A stretch of DNA of 64,000 bases from Zunongwangia profunda SM-A87. GTDB lineage: Bacteria; Bacteroidota; Bacteroidia; Flavobacteriales; Flavobacteriaceae. A program made the translations under genes and the position numbers. The notes under the pieces are model-generated. The model saw only the letters and a program-made list of their open reading frames with translations, was not told where the DNA came from and did no database searches. Below, in pieces: positions 1-9,821 of this stretch (the stretch's first letter is position 1; each line of letters starts with the position of its first letter). The DNA lies in the NCBI RefSeq assembly GCF_000023465.1, contig NC_014041.1:4703501-4767500 (forward strand). The letters run 5' to 3'.

Positions 1-1282
1 GTGACAGGCCTTTGCTTAAATACCTCTCCATGTTCTCTACCACTACAATGGCATCATCTACTACAATCCCTATGGCAAGTACCAGCCCAAATAAGGTTAA
101 CGTATTTAGCGAAAAACCGATGGCCTGCATTACTGCAAAGGTTCCAATTAAGGAAACAGGTATGGCTAATATTGGTATAACGGCGGCCCGCCAAGATTGG
201 AGAAATAGCAAAATAACAAAGATTACCAGTAAAATGGCTTCAAAAATTGTGTGATATACTTCGTCAATAGATTTCTGAATAAACTTTGTAGGGTTATAGG
301 CGATATCATAATTAAGGTCTTCAGGAAAACGTTCTGAAAGTGTCTTCATTTTTTCCTGAATCTCATGAGCTGTTTCCAATGCATTTCCACCCGGTTGTTG
401 AAAAACAGGCATCGCAATAGCAGGCTTTTTCCCCAGATAGCCTCGTGTGGTATAATTTTGGGCGCCCAGCTCTGCTCTCCCTATATCTTTTAGGCGTACA
501 ATACGCCCGTCATTATCTTTTATTATAACATCTTCAAATTGCTGTGGCGAAACAAGTTTTCCCTGAGTTTGAATATTAATTTCAAAGGCAGACTGATTTC
601 CCGAAGGTAAAGTGTTCAAAGTTCCTCCTGCTATCTGAACATTCTGAGCTCTTAATGCTGCAACAACTTCAGCCGCAGTAAGATCAAGACTTGCGATTTT
701 ATCAGGATCCAGCCAGATGCGCATGGCGTATTCTGCTGCCCCAAAAAGTTGAATATCCCCAATTCCTTTAATACGGGCCAATTCGTCACGAAGCTGTAAT
801 ACGGCATAATTTGCCATATAAGTTTGATCATAAGTCTCTTCTGGAGAATAAAGGTTGATTACCATAAGCATATCAGGAGAAACTTTTCTGGTGGTCACTC
901 CCAGCCTTCTAACCGACTCCGGCAAACGCGGCTCTGCTATGGCTACACGGTTTTGCACCTGTACCTGTGCTTTATCCAAATCTGTCCCAAGCTTAAATGC
1001 TATTTGTACAATAACCCGACCATCTGCAGAAGACTGGGAAGTCATATAGATCATGTCTTCCACCCCATTAATCTCTTTTTCGATTGGAGCAGCAACGGTT
1101 TCAGATAAAGTTTTGGCATTGGCGCCGGGATAGCTTGCAACTACTTCAATGGTGGGGGGAGCTACATCCGGAAATTGTGAGGTGGGTAAGGACACATATG
1201 CCAAGCCACCAACGATAAGTATAAGCACACTTAGGACAGCGGCAAAAATAGGCCGCTTTATAAATATTTGACTGAATTTCAT
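1..1282 (-). CDS. RND efflux pump inner-membrane subunit (partial, N-terminal part)
   Basis: The frame is open from an ATG at 1282 to the left edge, giving about 427 residues of an AcrB/MexB-type HAE1 transporter, usually about 1050 aa. It starts with MKFSQIFIKRPIFAAVLSV, the usual first transmembrane helix. The large periplasmic porter loop follows, and the visible part ends in TM2-TM4 with the proton-relay motif VVDDAIVVVEN, whose two Asp residues match the AcrB pair. It pumps drugs or other amphiphiles out of the inner membrane and periplasm using proton motive force. The adaptor gene lies 168 bases upstream on the same strand, so the two probably form one efflux operon; an outer-membrane TolC-like gene would be expected beyond the left edge. 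The substrate cannot be told from sequence. Confidence 0.93.
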   Translation of the reverse strand, partial: MKFSQIFIKRPIFAAVLSVLILIVGGLAYVSLPTSQFPDVAPPTIEVVASYPGANAKTLSETVAAPIEKEINGVEDMIYMTSQSSADGRVIVQIAFKLGTDLDKAQVQVQNRVAIAEPRLPESVRRLGVTTRKVSPDMLMVINLYSPEETYDQTYMANYAVLQLRDELARIKGIGDIQLFGAAEYAMRIWLDPDKIASLDLTAAEVVAALRAQNVQIAGGTLNTLPSGNQSAFEINIQTQGKLVSPQQFEDVIIKDNDGRIVRLKDIGRAELGAQNYTTRGYLGKKPAIAMPVFQQPGGNALETAHEIQEKMKTLSERFPEDLNYDIAYNPTKFIQKSIDEVYHTIFEAILLVIFVILLFLQSWRAAVIPILAIPVSLIGTFAVMQAIGFSLNTLTLFGLVLAIGIVVDDAIVVVENMERYLSKGLS

Positions 1283-1450
1283 AGAATTTTAATTTTGGCG
1301 AAACACTCCCTTATTCTCTATTTGGTTTATAAAGTTTTAAGGGAATAGCTAATATCCAGCAAAGGATGTGATATGTTCTTAAATCATGCTGTTTCAAATC
1401 TTAGCAGTTGATCTAACGTATCGAATACTTACATGATTTGAGAGGTTGAT

Positions 1451-2641
1451 TTATTTTTTTTGATCCGGTAAAGAGATGTCTACCACTTTTGGCGAAACCG
1501 GCATTCCAGGCCTTATCTTTTGAAGATTATTAATAATAAGTTGATCCTTTGGCTGAAGACCGCTACGAACAATACGTAAACCATTAGAATGTAATGGTCC
1601 TAAAGTAAGGTTTCGACTACTCACTTTATGTTCTTCATCTAACACATATACATATCTAAGGGACTGATTTGTTCCAATAATCTCGTCTGGGATCATAAGC
1701 GCCTTATGCTCTTCACTTCCAGAAATCCTGGCTTTTCCAAACATTCCAGGTTCCAGTAAGTGATCATTGTTATCCATAACGGCACGACTTTCTATCGTTC
1801 CCGATTGTTCATCTATTTCGTTATCCACAAAGTCTAATAATGCGGTGTGCATAAATTGTTCTTCATCAGAAAGTTTGATCATTACAGGTATCCCTTCAGA
1901 TCTAGCATTGCCGCGCTTACCTTCTTTGGCCAGACGTACATATTTAAGATATTCCGATTCACTCTCGGTGAAATAAAAATGGATAGGACTGGTCGCGACG
2001 ATTGTGGTGAGTAGGGTTGAATTTGCACTGCCACCATCGATGATGTTTCCTTCATTCACTTTATCCCTACTTACCAAACCTGAAATAGGCGCTTTTACTT
2101 CTGTAAATTCCAGATTTAATTTTGCATGATCCACACTGGCAGCTGCCAATTCTAAACTTGCCCTGGCATGAACAAAAGCTTGCTTACGGCGGTCATATTC
2201 TTCAGTGGATAATGCACCGGTTTCTTTTAAAGATTCAACTCTGTTGTAATTATCCTCGGCAGTTTTTAAACTGGCTAAAGCCTGCTCATAACCCGCTTTT
2301 GCCCTTTCTAGCTCAATACGAAACGGTCTTTGATCAATAACAAACAAAACCTGCCCTTTTTCTACCATTTGTCCATCACTAAAATTGACCTTTTCTAAAA
2401 AGCCACTTACCCTTGCACGAACCTCAACTCGATTACTAGCTTCAAAACGTCCTGAATATTCGTCCCATTCAGTGATTTTATCGTACACAGGCGTAGCAAC
2501 CTGAACCTCTAGAGCAGAAGAATCAACCTGAGTTATATTTTCCTCCTCTTTTGTTGTAAATGCCAGGATGATCAATAAAACGATGATGCCGGAAATGGCA
2601 AAAAATCCAATTTTTTTAGTATTAAAATTTAAATTCATCAT
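1451..2641 (-). CDS. RND efflux periplasmic adaptor (MFP/HlyD family)
   Basis: The 396-aa product has an N-terminal membrane anchor at about residues 8-28, followed by the barrel-sandwich (lipoyl) half-motifs around NRVEVRARVSGFLEKV and APISGLVSRDKVNEG. An alpha-helical hairpin (about 120-185) and a beta-barrel/membrane-proximal domain follow. This is the AcrA/MexE layout at the usual length. It links the inner-membrane RND pump encoded just downstream to an outer-membrane channel. Its ATG start sits 344 bases downstream of the CstA gene end, so it is probably the first gene of the efflux operon. No regulator gene is visible next to it. Confidence 0.92.
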   Translation of the reverse strand: MMNLNFNTKKIGFFAISGIIVLLIILAFTTKEEENITQVDSSALEVQVATPVYDKITEWDEYSGRFEASNRVEVRARVSGFLEKVNFSDGQMVEKGQVLFVIDQRPFRIELERAKAGYEQALASLKTAEDNYNRVESLKETGALSTEEYDRRKQAFVHARASLELAAASVDHAKLNLEFTEVKAPISGLVSRDKVNEGNIIDGGSANSTLLTTIVATSPIHFYFTESESEYLKYVRLAKEGKRGNARSEGIPVMIKLSDEEQFMHTALLDFVDNEIDEQSGTIESRAVMDNNDHLLEPGMFGKARISGSEEHKALMIPDEIIGTNQSLRYVYVLDEEHKVSSRNLTLGPLHSNGLRIVRSGLQPKDQLIINNLQKIRPGMPVSPKVVDISLPDQKK

Positions 2642-2985
2642 GGTGACTTTGATTTATATATTAGAATTTCGAAGCAAAATTAGGACAAGAGGTCACCTGA
2701 TTAGTAACCAATACTTTTCCTAAAATGACCAAAATCTAATATTGTCTTATAATATGATGAATTATGTCATAACTTCTACCTTGCACTAATAACTGACAGC
2801 AGCTATATACTTAATTATTTGGTATCATAAGCAACTTTTTTATCCATTAACCTAAATGATAACTACCCCGGTTTTGGCACCAAAGACTAACATGCTTATT
2901 AAAAAAAACAGTATTTGTATATGGATAAACAGGCGCAACATACTCAAAATCAAAGTATATTCGTAAAGAAAGCAGTATATTGCTT
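2642..2985. other. Intergenic region upstream of the efflux operon
   Basis: No gene is visible in these 344 bases. The part next to the adaptor gene must carry the efflux promoter; short repeated elements such as TTAGTAACCAATAC are visible, but no operator can be assigned. Near 2968-2992 a weak AT-rich hairpin (AAAGCA...TGCTTT on the minus strand) could end transcription of the CstA gene. Confidence 0.5.
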
Positions 2986-4416
2986 TTATTTTGAACTAAA
3001 ATTTATATGCTTTTTTATATCCGATCCTAAATGGAGGAGTATTGCACAGAAAAGTGCAAAGCCAATACCAATCCATTTGCTCAATGTCATACCCAGCCCA
3101 AATCCAAGATCACTATCATAAAAAATATAAGTAATCACTACACTGGTTATAAAGACTGCCGGTACGAGCGGAATCCAGTAATAATTCCCCTGCCTGTAAA
3201 GATAAGCCGTACCCGTCCACAGTGCAATAGCAGCCGTAACCTGATTCGCCCAGGAAAAATAACGCCATAACATATCGAAATCGACTACGGTAAGTAACAG
3301 AAAAGAAACTGCAAAAATTGGTATCGCAATCATAAACCGATTTTTAAGTTCTTTCTGCGGCCGTTTAATGTATTCTGCGACAATCATACGCGCCGCTCTA
3401 AATGAAGTATCCCCAGAGGTAATGGGTAATACGATAATTCCTATCACGGCAATAGTCCCGCCTATAGAACCCAGTATTATTGTAGCCAAATGGTTTACCA
3501 CTAAACCGGGGCCACCATCTTGTATAAGCTGGTATATTTCCTGCTGGTCTGTTATTGTCATTGCCGCTGCCGCCCAGACCATAGCTATAACCCCTTCGGC
3601 GATCATCATCCCATAAAATACGTAACGCCCGTCCTTCTCATTATTAAGTGTTCTGGAAATTATAGGGGATTGTGTTGCATGAAATCCCGAAAGAGCTCCG
3701 CAGGATATGGTAAGAAAAATTAACGGATAATAGGGAATATTATCGGGGTGCAAATTTTCAAAATCAATTTCAGGTATGGAATTACTACTAAAAAATATTC
3801 CAATCCCAATACCCAGTGCACTTAATAAAAGCATAGCACCCAGAAAAGGGTATATGCGACCTATAATCTTATCAATAGGTAATATCGTAGCAATGGTATA
3901 ATAAAGAAAAATTGCCGCTGTGATAAGCATTAGGGTTTGCTGGCTACCGTCTAATAATTCACTAATCATCTCTGATGGTGCTACTACAAACACGGTTCCT
4001 ACCAGTAAAAGTAGCAATAAGGCAAAAAGGTTCACCAGATGACTAAAAGGTTTACCGATATATTTCGCCGCAAGCGCGGGAAGTTGCAAACCTTTGTTCC
4101 TTACCGATATCATTCCGGTAAGATAATCATGTACCCCACCCGCAAAAATACATCCCAGTACGATCCATAAAAAGGCTACCGGCCCGTAAAGTGCTCCAAG
4201 GATAGGCCCAAAAATGGGTCCCACACCAGCAATATTGAGCAATTGTATAAACGCATTTTTTTGCTTTTTTAGGGGTATAAAATCTACTCCATCGTTTTCG
4301 GTATGAGACGGAGTATCTTGCTCGTTGTCCCTAGCTCCAAATATTTTTTCTACGAATTTGCCATAAGTAAAATATCCCAGGATTAGTAAAAGGATAGAAA
4401 CGATAAATGTGAACAT
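2986..4416 (-). CDS. cstA: CstA-family carbon starvation / pyruvate transporter
   Basis: This is a 476-aa polytopic membrane protein with the CstA signature around GVGPIFGPILGALYGPVAF, preceded by the family's N-terminal helix and followed by GGVHDYLTGMISVRNKG. It is shorter than E. coli CstA (about 700 aa) but matches the short form common in Bacteroidota. CstA and BtsT import pyruvate and possibly peptides under carbon limitation. It is flanked by about 300-base gaps on both sides, so it is probably monocistronic. Substrate specificity is inferred from the family only. Confidence 0.9.
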   Translation of the reverse strand: MFTFIVSILLLILGYFTYGKFVEKIFGARDNEQDTPSHTENDGVDFIPLKKQKNAFIQLLNIAGVGPIFGPILGALYGPVAFLWIVLGCIFAGGVHDYLTGMISVRNKGLQLPALAAKYIGKPFSHLVNLFALLLLLLVGTVFVVAPSEMISELLDGSQQTLMLITAAIFLYYTIATILPIDKIIGRIYPFLGAMLLLSALGIGIGIFFSSNSIPEIDFENLHPDNIPYYPLIFLTISCGALSGFHATQSPIISRTLNNEKDGRYVFYGMMIAEGVIAMVWAAAAMTITDQQEIYQLIQDGGPGLVVNHLATIILGSIGGTIAVIGIIVLPITSGDTSFRAARMIVAEYIKRPQKELKNRFMIAIPIFAVSFLLLTVVDFDMLWRYFSWANQVTAAIALWTGTAYLYRQGNYYWIPLVPAVFITSVVITYIFYDSDLGFGLGMTLSKWIGIGFALFCAILLHLGSDIKKHINFSSK

Positions 4417-4567
4417 GGATATAGCAGTATTTTAGTGCACAAAATAACCTTATATTTAGTCTCTTGCAAATACATTTAATTTTAAATTCCAGCGATAAAA
4501 TTTAGAATAATCTCGAAAGAAGAAGATTAGGTAGTCCAAAAAGAGGCTATAGACAAGTTTACGATTT

Positions 4568-4603
4568 ATATTCTTTAAAAATAATCTTATTTTTAAAGAA
4601 TAT
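4568..4603. repeat. Perfect 17-bp-arm AT-rich palindrome
   Basis: The arms 4568-4584 and 4587-4603 are perfectly complementary over 17 bases around a 2-base centre (TC). The left arm contains TTCTTTAAAAATAA. There is no GC core, so it is a poor intrinsic terminator. It could extrude as a cruciform, bind a protein, or act as an RNA end for cstA or the MFS operon. Its role is unknown. Confidence 0.75.
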
Positions 4604-4680
4604 TTAGAGTCTTTTAATAAAAAGATAAAGTGATTGATCATACATTGATAGTTTTCCCTATCAAATAGCTACGTATTTTT

Positions 4681-4709
4681 TGAGCCGAATAGACATTCTA
4701 ATCGGCTCA
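4681..4709 (-). promoter_or_regulatory. Orphan Fic-type palindromic operator (TGAGCCGA n13 TCGGCTCA)
   Basis: TGAGCCGA at 4681-4688 and TCGGCTCA at 4702-4709 form an inverted repeat with a 13-base spacer, preceded on the plus strand by TTTTTT. The same element, with the same spacing and flanks, lies upstream of the intact Fic gene at 47076-47104. Here it is followed on the minus strand by a degraded -7-like box (GCTATTTG, against TATATTTG at the Fic copy) and no gene. It is probably the leftover promoter-operator of a lost gene, or a second target of the same regulator. Confidence 0.55.
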
Positions 4710-4715
4710 TGCTCA

Positions 4716-5879
4716 TTATTTATAACTTCTATTTTTCTTTTGAAAGATAAAATATACAGAAAATACATATACTGCACTTAATACCAACAATCCAAAACTT
4801 GCTAATATTCCAAATGCACTATTTAATATACCCATTAATGGCGGAATAATCGCTCCCCCAACAACAGCCATAATCATTAATCCTGAAATTTCGTTTGCCC
4901 TGTTTGGTATTTGACTTATAGTTAAAGAAAAAACTAAAGGGAAAAGATTTCCAGAACTTAGTCCTATCAAGAAAATACTAACTTTTGTAAACGTAGGATT
5001 TGGTGAAAATATGAGGAATACTAAAAATAGTACAGTGCTTAGTGCAGACCATAGTAAGAATTTATAATTATCGATTTTACTAAGTAGCATTGCTCCACCA
5101 AAACGACTAATCATTAAAGAGGTAAAGTAAATGCTAATGCCAAGGGACGCATTTTCTAAAGAGACGCCAAACCTTTCTACTAAAAGATTTTGGATGTTTG
5201 TATTCATCCCCACATCAAGCCCCACAATTAAAAAAATAGCTAATACCATACTCAAGACAAAAGGATCCTTAAGTAATTTAATAGAGCTGGAAAAAGAAGC
5301 TTTGACCATCGACTCACTTTCTTCAATTGAGGTAAGACCAAGACCTATTCCTGTAAGAATTGAGATGATACCATAAACCAGAAAAACAAGCTTCCAATCT
5401 CCAAACAGGCTTACCATATATGTAACGATAATTGGACCAAAAAGAGAACTTAGTGCTTTGATAAACTGAGATAAACTCATAAAACTTGCAAACTTCTTAT
5501 CACTTACCACATCTTTTAAAAGAGGATTAGAAGCAACCTGAATTATAGTATTACCTACTCCTAATAGAATAAAAGACCCTAATAGGGTAATATAGGTATA
5601 TACGATAAAAGGAATAAACATACCTATACCTGTAAGCGCAATACCCGTTAATAATAATTTTCTTTTTCCGTAATTATGCTGTAGGATACCTATAGGTATA
5701 GAGAGAAAAAAGAACCAAATAAATACCATAGAAGGTATTAATTGAGCTGTTTCTGGAGAAAGATCAAAATCCCGTTGTGCATAGCCTGTACTTACTCCAA
5801 CAATGTCGACAAACCCCATAACGACATAGGTAAATAAAACGGGGAATAAAGCTTTATAATTTAGTGTATTAGTTGCCAT
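4716..5879 (-). CDS. MFS sugar transporter (FucP/GluP-like)
   Basis: The 387-aa product has about 12 hydrophobic segments and the sugar-MFS N-terminus VLFTYVVMGFVDIVGVSTGY, close to the Bacteroidota FucP/NagP/GluP group. It would carry a monosaccharide, here most likely mannose, across the inner membrane with protons or sodium. Its start overlaps the stop of the ROK kinase by one base (TAATG), so the two are translationally coupled at the 3' end of the mannan PUL operon. Mannose specificity is inferred from the neighbours (GH76, GH92, mannose-6-P isomerase), not from residues. Confidence 0.88.
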   Translation of the reverse strand: MATNTLNYKALFPVLFTYVVMGFVDIVGVSTGYAQRDFDLSPETAQLIPSMVFIWFFFLSIPIGILQHNYGKRKLLLTGIALTGIGMFIPFIVYTYITLLGSFILLGVGNTIIQVASNPLLKDVVSDKKFASFMSLSQFIKALSSLFGPIIVTYMVSLFGDWKLVFLVYGIISILTGIGLGLTSIEESESMVKASFSSSIKLLKDPFVLSMVLAIFLIVGLDVGMNTNIQNLLVERFGVSLENASLGISIYFTSLMISRFGGAMLLSKIDNYKFLLWSALSTVLFLVFLIFSPNPTFTKVSIFLIGLSSGNLFPLVFSLTISQIPNRANEISGLMIMAVVGGAIIPPLMGILNSAFGILASFGLLVLSAVYVFSVYFIFQKKNRSYK

Positions 5880-6787
5880 TACATCAGTTTTATTATTGGG
5901 GTTATCTCTTTGTAATAGTGATCATCTAATAAAATAGCACTACCAATAACAGCCGATTGTTCACCAAATTCCGATATTTCAATATTAATTTGAGGAAGTT
6001 GTTTGCTTAACGAGCTTTCAAAATATGGATAAGCTTTTGAGATATTGCCTCCTAAAACTAAAACCTCTGCATTAAACTTTTTCAAAAAAGGCGCTAAAAA
6101 AAGCCCCAGATCTTTTCCGAATTGATCCATAGTGTTTTGTGCAAATTCATCTTCTCTAGCCAGTTCAGAAATCCTACGGACATTCGTCACACTCTTACCT
6201 GTACGCTCTTTATAATCACGAAGAATCCCCCGAGTAGAAAAAAGCTCATCTGCTACTTTTCCTTTATACAATTGATTATATAAAAAGCCCCCCTTGGGCA
6301 CCCTATCATCTTCAATTATAGGCTTGCCAGAGGCCAAAAAACTGGCCCCAAGCCCCGTTCCTAATGTAATGGCCACCACCCGCCTATAATCCCTGGCACA
6401 TCCAATCATCGCTTCTGCAATCGAGAACGCAGTGGCATCATTTATAAATCGAATTTTAGAAGGATCAATTTTTAAGTGTCTTGCAAGTTCATTTCGGATA
6501 TCCACCTTATAAAGGGCACTTAATTTATCTACATTTTCTATAAGACTTATACCGTTATAATAATCAAAAGGGCCAGGCATAGCAACACCAACACCTTCAA
6601 CTTTAACATCTACCTTCTTCCTACAGGAATCAATGGCGCTAGCCCATGCCTCGATGATTTCATTTTTTGATCCCCTGGAATTTACTTTTCGGTAGATTAA
6701 ACTGTCTGTAGCTATGGATTTACTGGTATGGTCATAAATACACGCAGTAATATGACTTCCCCCAATATCAACTCCTATACTATGCAT
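5879..6787 (-). CDS. ROK-family sugar kinase, probably mannokinase/glucokinase
   Basis: The 302-aa product has the ASKHA ATP-binding signature GVDIGGSH near the N-terminus, the phosphate loop ITLGTGLGASFL near residue 140, and the C-terminal VLGGNISKA adenosine motif. The zinc-binding CxCGxxGCxE motif of many ROK proteins is absent, as in other Bacteroidota members. It would phosphorylate the imported hexose at C6. Placed between a sugar porter and mannose-6-phosphate isomerase, it most likely makes mannose-6-phosphate. It starts 48 bases downstream of the isomerase gene. Confidence 0.88.
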   Translation of the reverse strand: MHSIGVDIGGSHITACIYDHTSKSIATDSLIYRKVNSRGSKNEIIEAWASAIDSCRKKVDVKVEGVGVAMPGPFDYYNGISLIENVDKLSALYKVDIRNELARHLKIDPSKIRFINDATAFSIAEAMIGCARDYRRVVAITLGTGLGASFLASGKPIIEDDRVPKGGFLYNQLYKGKVADELFSTRGILRDYKERTGKSVTNVRRISELAREDEFAQNTMDQFGKDLGLFLAPFLKKFNAEVLVLGGNISKAYPYFESSLSKQLPQINIEISEFGEQSAVIGSAILLDDHYYKEITPIIKLM

Positions 6788-6835
6788 TATTTTTTTAAGA
6801 TTAATAGTTTAACTTTTACAGTGATACCTCAACTG

Positions 6836-8605
6836 TTATTTGATAAAGGCTTTTATAAGTTTTATAGGCTTATCGGTTAGATTTTCAATCGTATAGTTTC
6901 CTACAATAGCGGGCATTATAAAAGACTCTGCATAACTGAATAAAAAGCTCTTTTCCGAAGTCTTTATTAGCATTTTTTGCCCTTCTACCAGGCTTAAAAT
7001 ATGTGTTTTGTTCTCGGTATCTATATTTACTTTGGTATTTATTGTATAACGATGCACGTCGTATAAATGCTCGGAATGTGTAGCCAGATGTTCTAAGATA
7101 TAATTCTTATTTTCCTCCAGAATCTCTGGTGATGCAATAAGTTCTTTAGCCACGCTTTCTCCAGAACGTTCGAAAACCAAATTATCCATTCCCCGTTCTA
7201 TATTGATTGGTCTTGGCTTTCCATCCAGGTCTAACCTAAGCCAATCATACATTTTGAATGTATAAATGTATGGTGTAGAACTAATCTCTAAAACCAGATT
7301 ATCTGTCCCAGAGCCATGTATTGTTCCCGGTGGGATTAAATAAAGGCCATGCTTTTTGGCATCAAAAGCCTGTACGTATTTAAGAATATCCAATTCTTTA
7401 TTAAGCCGAACGCTTTCTTCCAAAGCATGTTGAAAACCAGATGGAGTGACCCCTTCCTGAAAACCTAAATAAACCTGTGCATTATTTTTTCTATCCAGTA
7501 TGTAATAGGTTTCTTCCTGGGTAATATTTTCTCCGAAATGTTCCTTCATATATTGCTTTTGAGGATGACATTGAATGGATAGGTTTCCTCCATCAAAAGT
7601 GTCCAGAAAGTCAAAGCGTATAGGGAATTCGTACTGATAAGTTTCGAAATCATCACCAAGGATTTTACTACCTGCATGATACATCAAAAAGTCAAAAGAA
7701 AATTCTAGTAAATACCCGGAACTTTCAAAAATAACGCCGTTTTCGGGAACGATAAGTTCAAAGGACCAGGCATAATTGATCACATCTTCCGAAAGGCCTT
7801 TAATATGCTTTTCTATCCAGTGTCCTCCCCATGCACCGGGTTCGAACCATGGTCTAACTCTAATTGGATTTTTCACATATTCCTGAATGCCTTTTCTCCA
7901 ATTATCCCCGGTCATCCAGGTTATTTCTATAGATCGTTGGCCATCGATCATAAAATCAATCCTATCCTTAAGAGCATTTTTATGTTTGTTTAGCACGACC
8001 CAATCCACAAAATAAAATCTTTTGTACATCTTTTTAGGATGAAAAGATTTTGAAGCTCCCAGGTTAAGTACTGCCCCCGCTCTAGAGCGGTACTGGATTT
8101 CATTCTTACTTACTTCCACAAAAAGATTCACTCCTTCCACTGGTACAAGTGCTGCTCCTGTTCCATAAAAAATAATTGGATTTTTACCCGTAGTTTTACT
8201 TAATGCTTCTAATTTAGAAGGATCAAAAAAATCAATCAAATCGAGGGTACTTAGCTTTCCAAATACCGGATCATCTCCACCTAAAAAAGGGGCTACCAGT
8301 GTATCGATCTCTTTTTCTTCTTTTAAAGCGTTTTCTACATTTATCCATTGGGCCTGGATATCCAGATTACTAAAGGCTTCGTTAAGTTGGTGCTTTACAG
8401 CTTCAAAAATCACCCCCACATAACCGTCTATTTTGAGTACCGGAATACCTACTAGCGACTTGGCTAACGAATCATACCCACAGTTAATGGTGCTATCACC
8501 AATATTAAAGGAAGGATAGATATTGTATCCTTCTCTTTCATCCTTGTCTTTAACCGGTAATTCGATTTGACTTGTTTCTCTAATTTCCCTTTTTAAATCA
8601 ATCAT
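6836..8605 (-). CDS. manA: Class I mannose-6-phosphate isomerase, long form
   Basis: This 589-aa protein is longer than E. coli ManA (391 aa). The first ~250 residues form a divergent cytosolic domain with IPVLKIDGYVGVIFEAV, reminiscent of a P-loop kinase fold but lacking a clear P-loop. The C-terminal half begins at VRPWFEPGAWGGHWI (about 250) and has the metal-site QCHP (about 345-348), the downstream Glu in ETYYIL (about 365) and the YLIPPGTIHGSG cupin strand. It would interconvert mannose-6-P and fructose-6-P, linking mannan breakdown to glycolysis. Only 3 bases separate it from the GH76 gene, so it belongs to the same operon. The N-terminal extension is known in Bacteroidota, but its job is unclear to me. 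Confidence 0.88.
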   Translation of the reverse strand: MIDLKREIRETSQIELPVKDKDEREGYNIYPSFNIGDSTINCGYDSLAKSLVGIPVLKIDGYVGVIFEAVKHQLNEAFSNLDIQAQWINVENALKEEKEIDTLVAPFLGGDDPVFGKLSTLDLIDFFDPSKLEALSKTTGKNPIIFYGTGAALVPVEGVNLFVEVSKNEIQYRSRAGAVLNLGASKSFHPKKMYKRFYFVDWVVLNKHKNALKDRIDFMIDGQRSIEITWMTGDNWRKGIQEYVKNPIRVRPWFEPGAWGGHWIEKHIKGLSEDVINYAWSFELIVPENGVIFESSGYLLEFSFDFLMYHAGSKILGDDFETYQYEFPIRFDFLDTFDGGNLSIQCHPQKQYMKEHFGENITQEETYYILDRKNNAQVYLGFQEGVTPSGFQHALEESVRLNKELDILKYVQAFDAKKHGLYLIPPGTIHGSGTDNLVLEISSTPYIYTFKMYDWLRLDLDGKPRPINIERGMDNLVFERSGESVAKELIASPEILEENKNYILEHLATHSEHLYDVHRYTINTKVNIDTENKTHILSLVEGQKMLIKTSEKSFLFSYAESFIMPAIVGNYTIENLTDKPIKLIKAFIK

Positions 8606-8608
8606 TTT

Positions 8609-9817
8609 TTATTGGTTTTCGTAAATAGCAATTCTTCCAAAAGCTTCTACCAGGGCCGCCTGATGTAGCAACCAGTAAAATCTCCCTTCGTTGTTTCCAG
8701 ACCAATCTTCATAAAACTGACCTTCGTTATTCCTGGCATTTTCCCATGCATAATCCATATTATCTTTAAATACCTCTACATAATCTTTAGTTTTGGAATC
8801 ATATTGCGATAATTGAATATAAGCTGTAAGCAACTCTACATTAAACCATGAATCATTAGGAGGATAAAATATCCTTCCGTTAGTCACCTTTGTAAATTTA
8901 GAGTGGGCAGATCTAGCCGTAGTAACGGCTTCATCTAAATATTCCTGATCGTCACTGATTTCGTAAAGATTTACGGCAGACATTATCATCATGGCCGCAT
9001 TGTATGTCCATTTTGTGGTATTTATTTGCTCAGACCCAATATTGATATCGTTCCAATATAAATTATCAGAAGGATCGCGAAGAGTGGTATACGTCCATTC
9101 ATAAACCCTCTTGGCAAAAGTTAAATAGGCTTCATTATTGGTTAACTGATACATTTTTGAAGTCACATAAGCAGCATATGCACTGGTGTTGGCTGCTTTC
9201 ATACAATTAGGACCGTTCGTACAGTTATCTGATTGTCCTTCAAACCAATATAAGCCACCCCCCATTCTGGAATCTTCTCCAGACATAATAAAGTCGGTAA
9301 CTGTCTTCGCCCGCTCCAGATAAAAAGACTCGTTAGTAAGCTCATAGGCATTAATAAGCTCCATGGCTACGATTGCACTATCATCATAATAATGATCGGT
9401 AGCACCCCCAGAAACAGGGTAAGCCTGATAGGTAGGTAGATAATCACGATTGTCGTAATACTCTTCAAGTCCTGTAAATTGTTTATCTAAAATCTCACGA
9501 TCATAGCCCAACTCATATAGAACGTTTCCTGCTGTGAGCATCCCTACATATGGCCAAAGATAACTATACTCCCGATCTCCGTTTTGTTCTGGAAAATTTT
9601 CTTTATATAAATCGCCTTTCTTATATAATTGCTGAATCATCTCGTAAGTGGCAAAAGCTTTTTCTTTGTAGCTCAATTCTTCACCCTCATCGGGATTTTC
9701 ATTTTGTCCGTCATCACCCGGGTTGTCTACCATTTGGTCTTGTATGGAAGGTTCGCTGTTACAGCTAAAAACACTTAACAACATTAGGTAAATAACCCCT
9801 AATACTTTCGTTTTCAT
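8609..9817 (-). CDS. GH76 alpha-1,6-mannanase lipoprotein
   Basis: The 402-aa product has a lipoprotein signal (lipobox SVFSC, Cys19) and an acidic linker rich in D/E/N/G to about residue 50, typical of surface export in Bacteroidota. An (alpha/alpha)6 GH76 domain follows. The family's paired catalytic aspartates are visible in DHYYDDSAIVA (D145-D146). The enzyme would cut the alpha-1,6-mannan backbone of yeast-type mannan at the cell surface. It lies between susE and manA with 3-4 base gaps. The family call is strong; the exact substrate is inferred. Confidence 0.9.
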   Translation of the reverse strand: MKTKVLGVIYLMLLSVFSCNSEPSIQDQMVDNPGDDGQNENPDEGEELSYKEKAFATYEMIQQLYKKGDLYKENFPEQNGDREYSYLWPYVGMLTAGNVLYELGYDREILDKQFTGLEEYYDNRDYLPTYQAYPVSGGATDHYYDDSAIVAMELINAYELTNESFYLERAKTVTDFIMSGEDSRMGGGLYWFEGQSDNCTNGPNCMKAANTSAYAAYVTSKMYQLTNNEAYLTFAKRVYEWTYTTLRDPSDNLYWNDINIGSEQINTTKWTYNAAMMIMSAVNLYEISDDQEYLDEAVTTARSAHSKFTKVTNGRIFYPPNDSWFNVELLTAYIQLSQYDSKTKDYVEVFKDNMDYAWENARNNEGQFYEDWSGNNEGRFYWLLHQAALVEAFGRIAIYENQ

Positions 9818-9821
9818 ATTA

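Larger units (their letters stand above)
4417..4715. other. Gap between cstA and the mannose MFS gene, palindrome-rich
   Basis: No convincing gene. A 61-codon frame at 4456-4641 (minus) is very rich in F, L, K and Y, as AT-rich noncoding DNA gives, and resembles nothing known. The gap carries two strong palindromes, listed separately: an AT-only one at 4568-4603 and a GAGCCGA element at 4681-4709 that matches the one upstream of the Fic gene near 47.1 kb. Confidence 0.6.

Noticed and set aside
4456..4641. A 61-codon frame between cstA and the MFS gene
   Set aside because: Composition is typical of AT-rich noncoding sequence and it runs through the perfect palindrome at 4568-4603.
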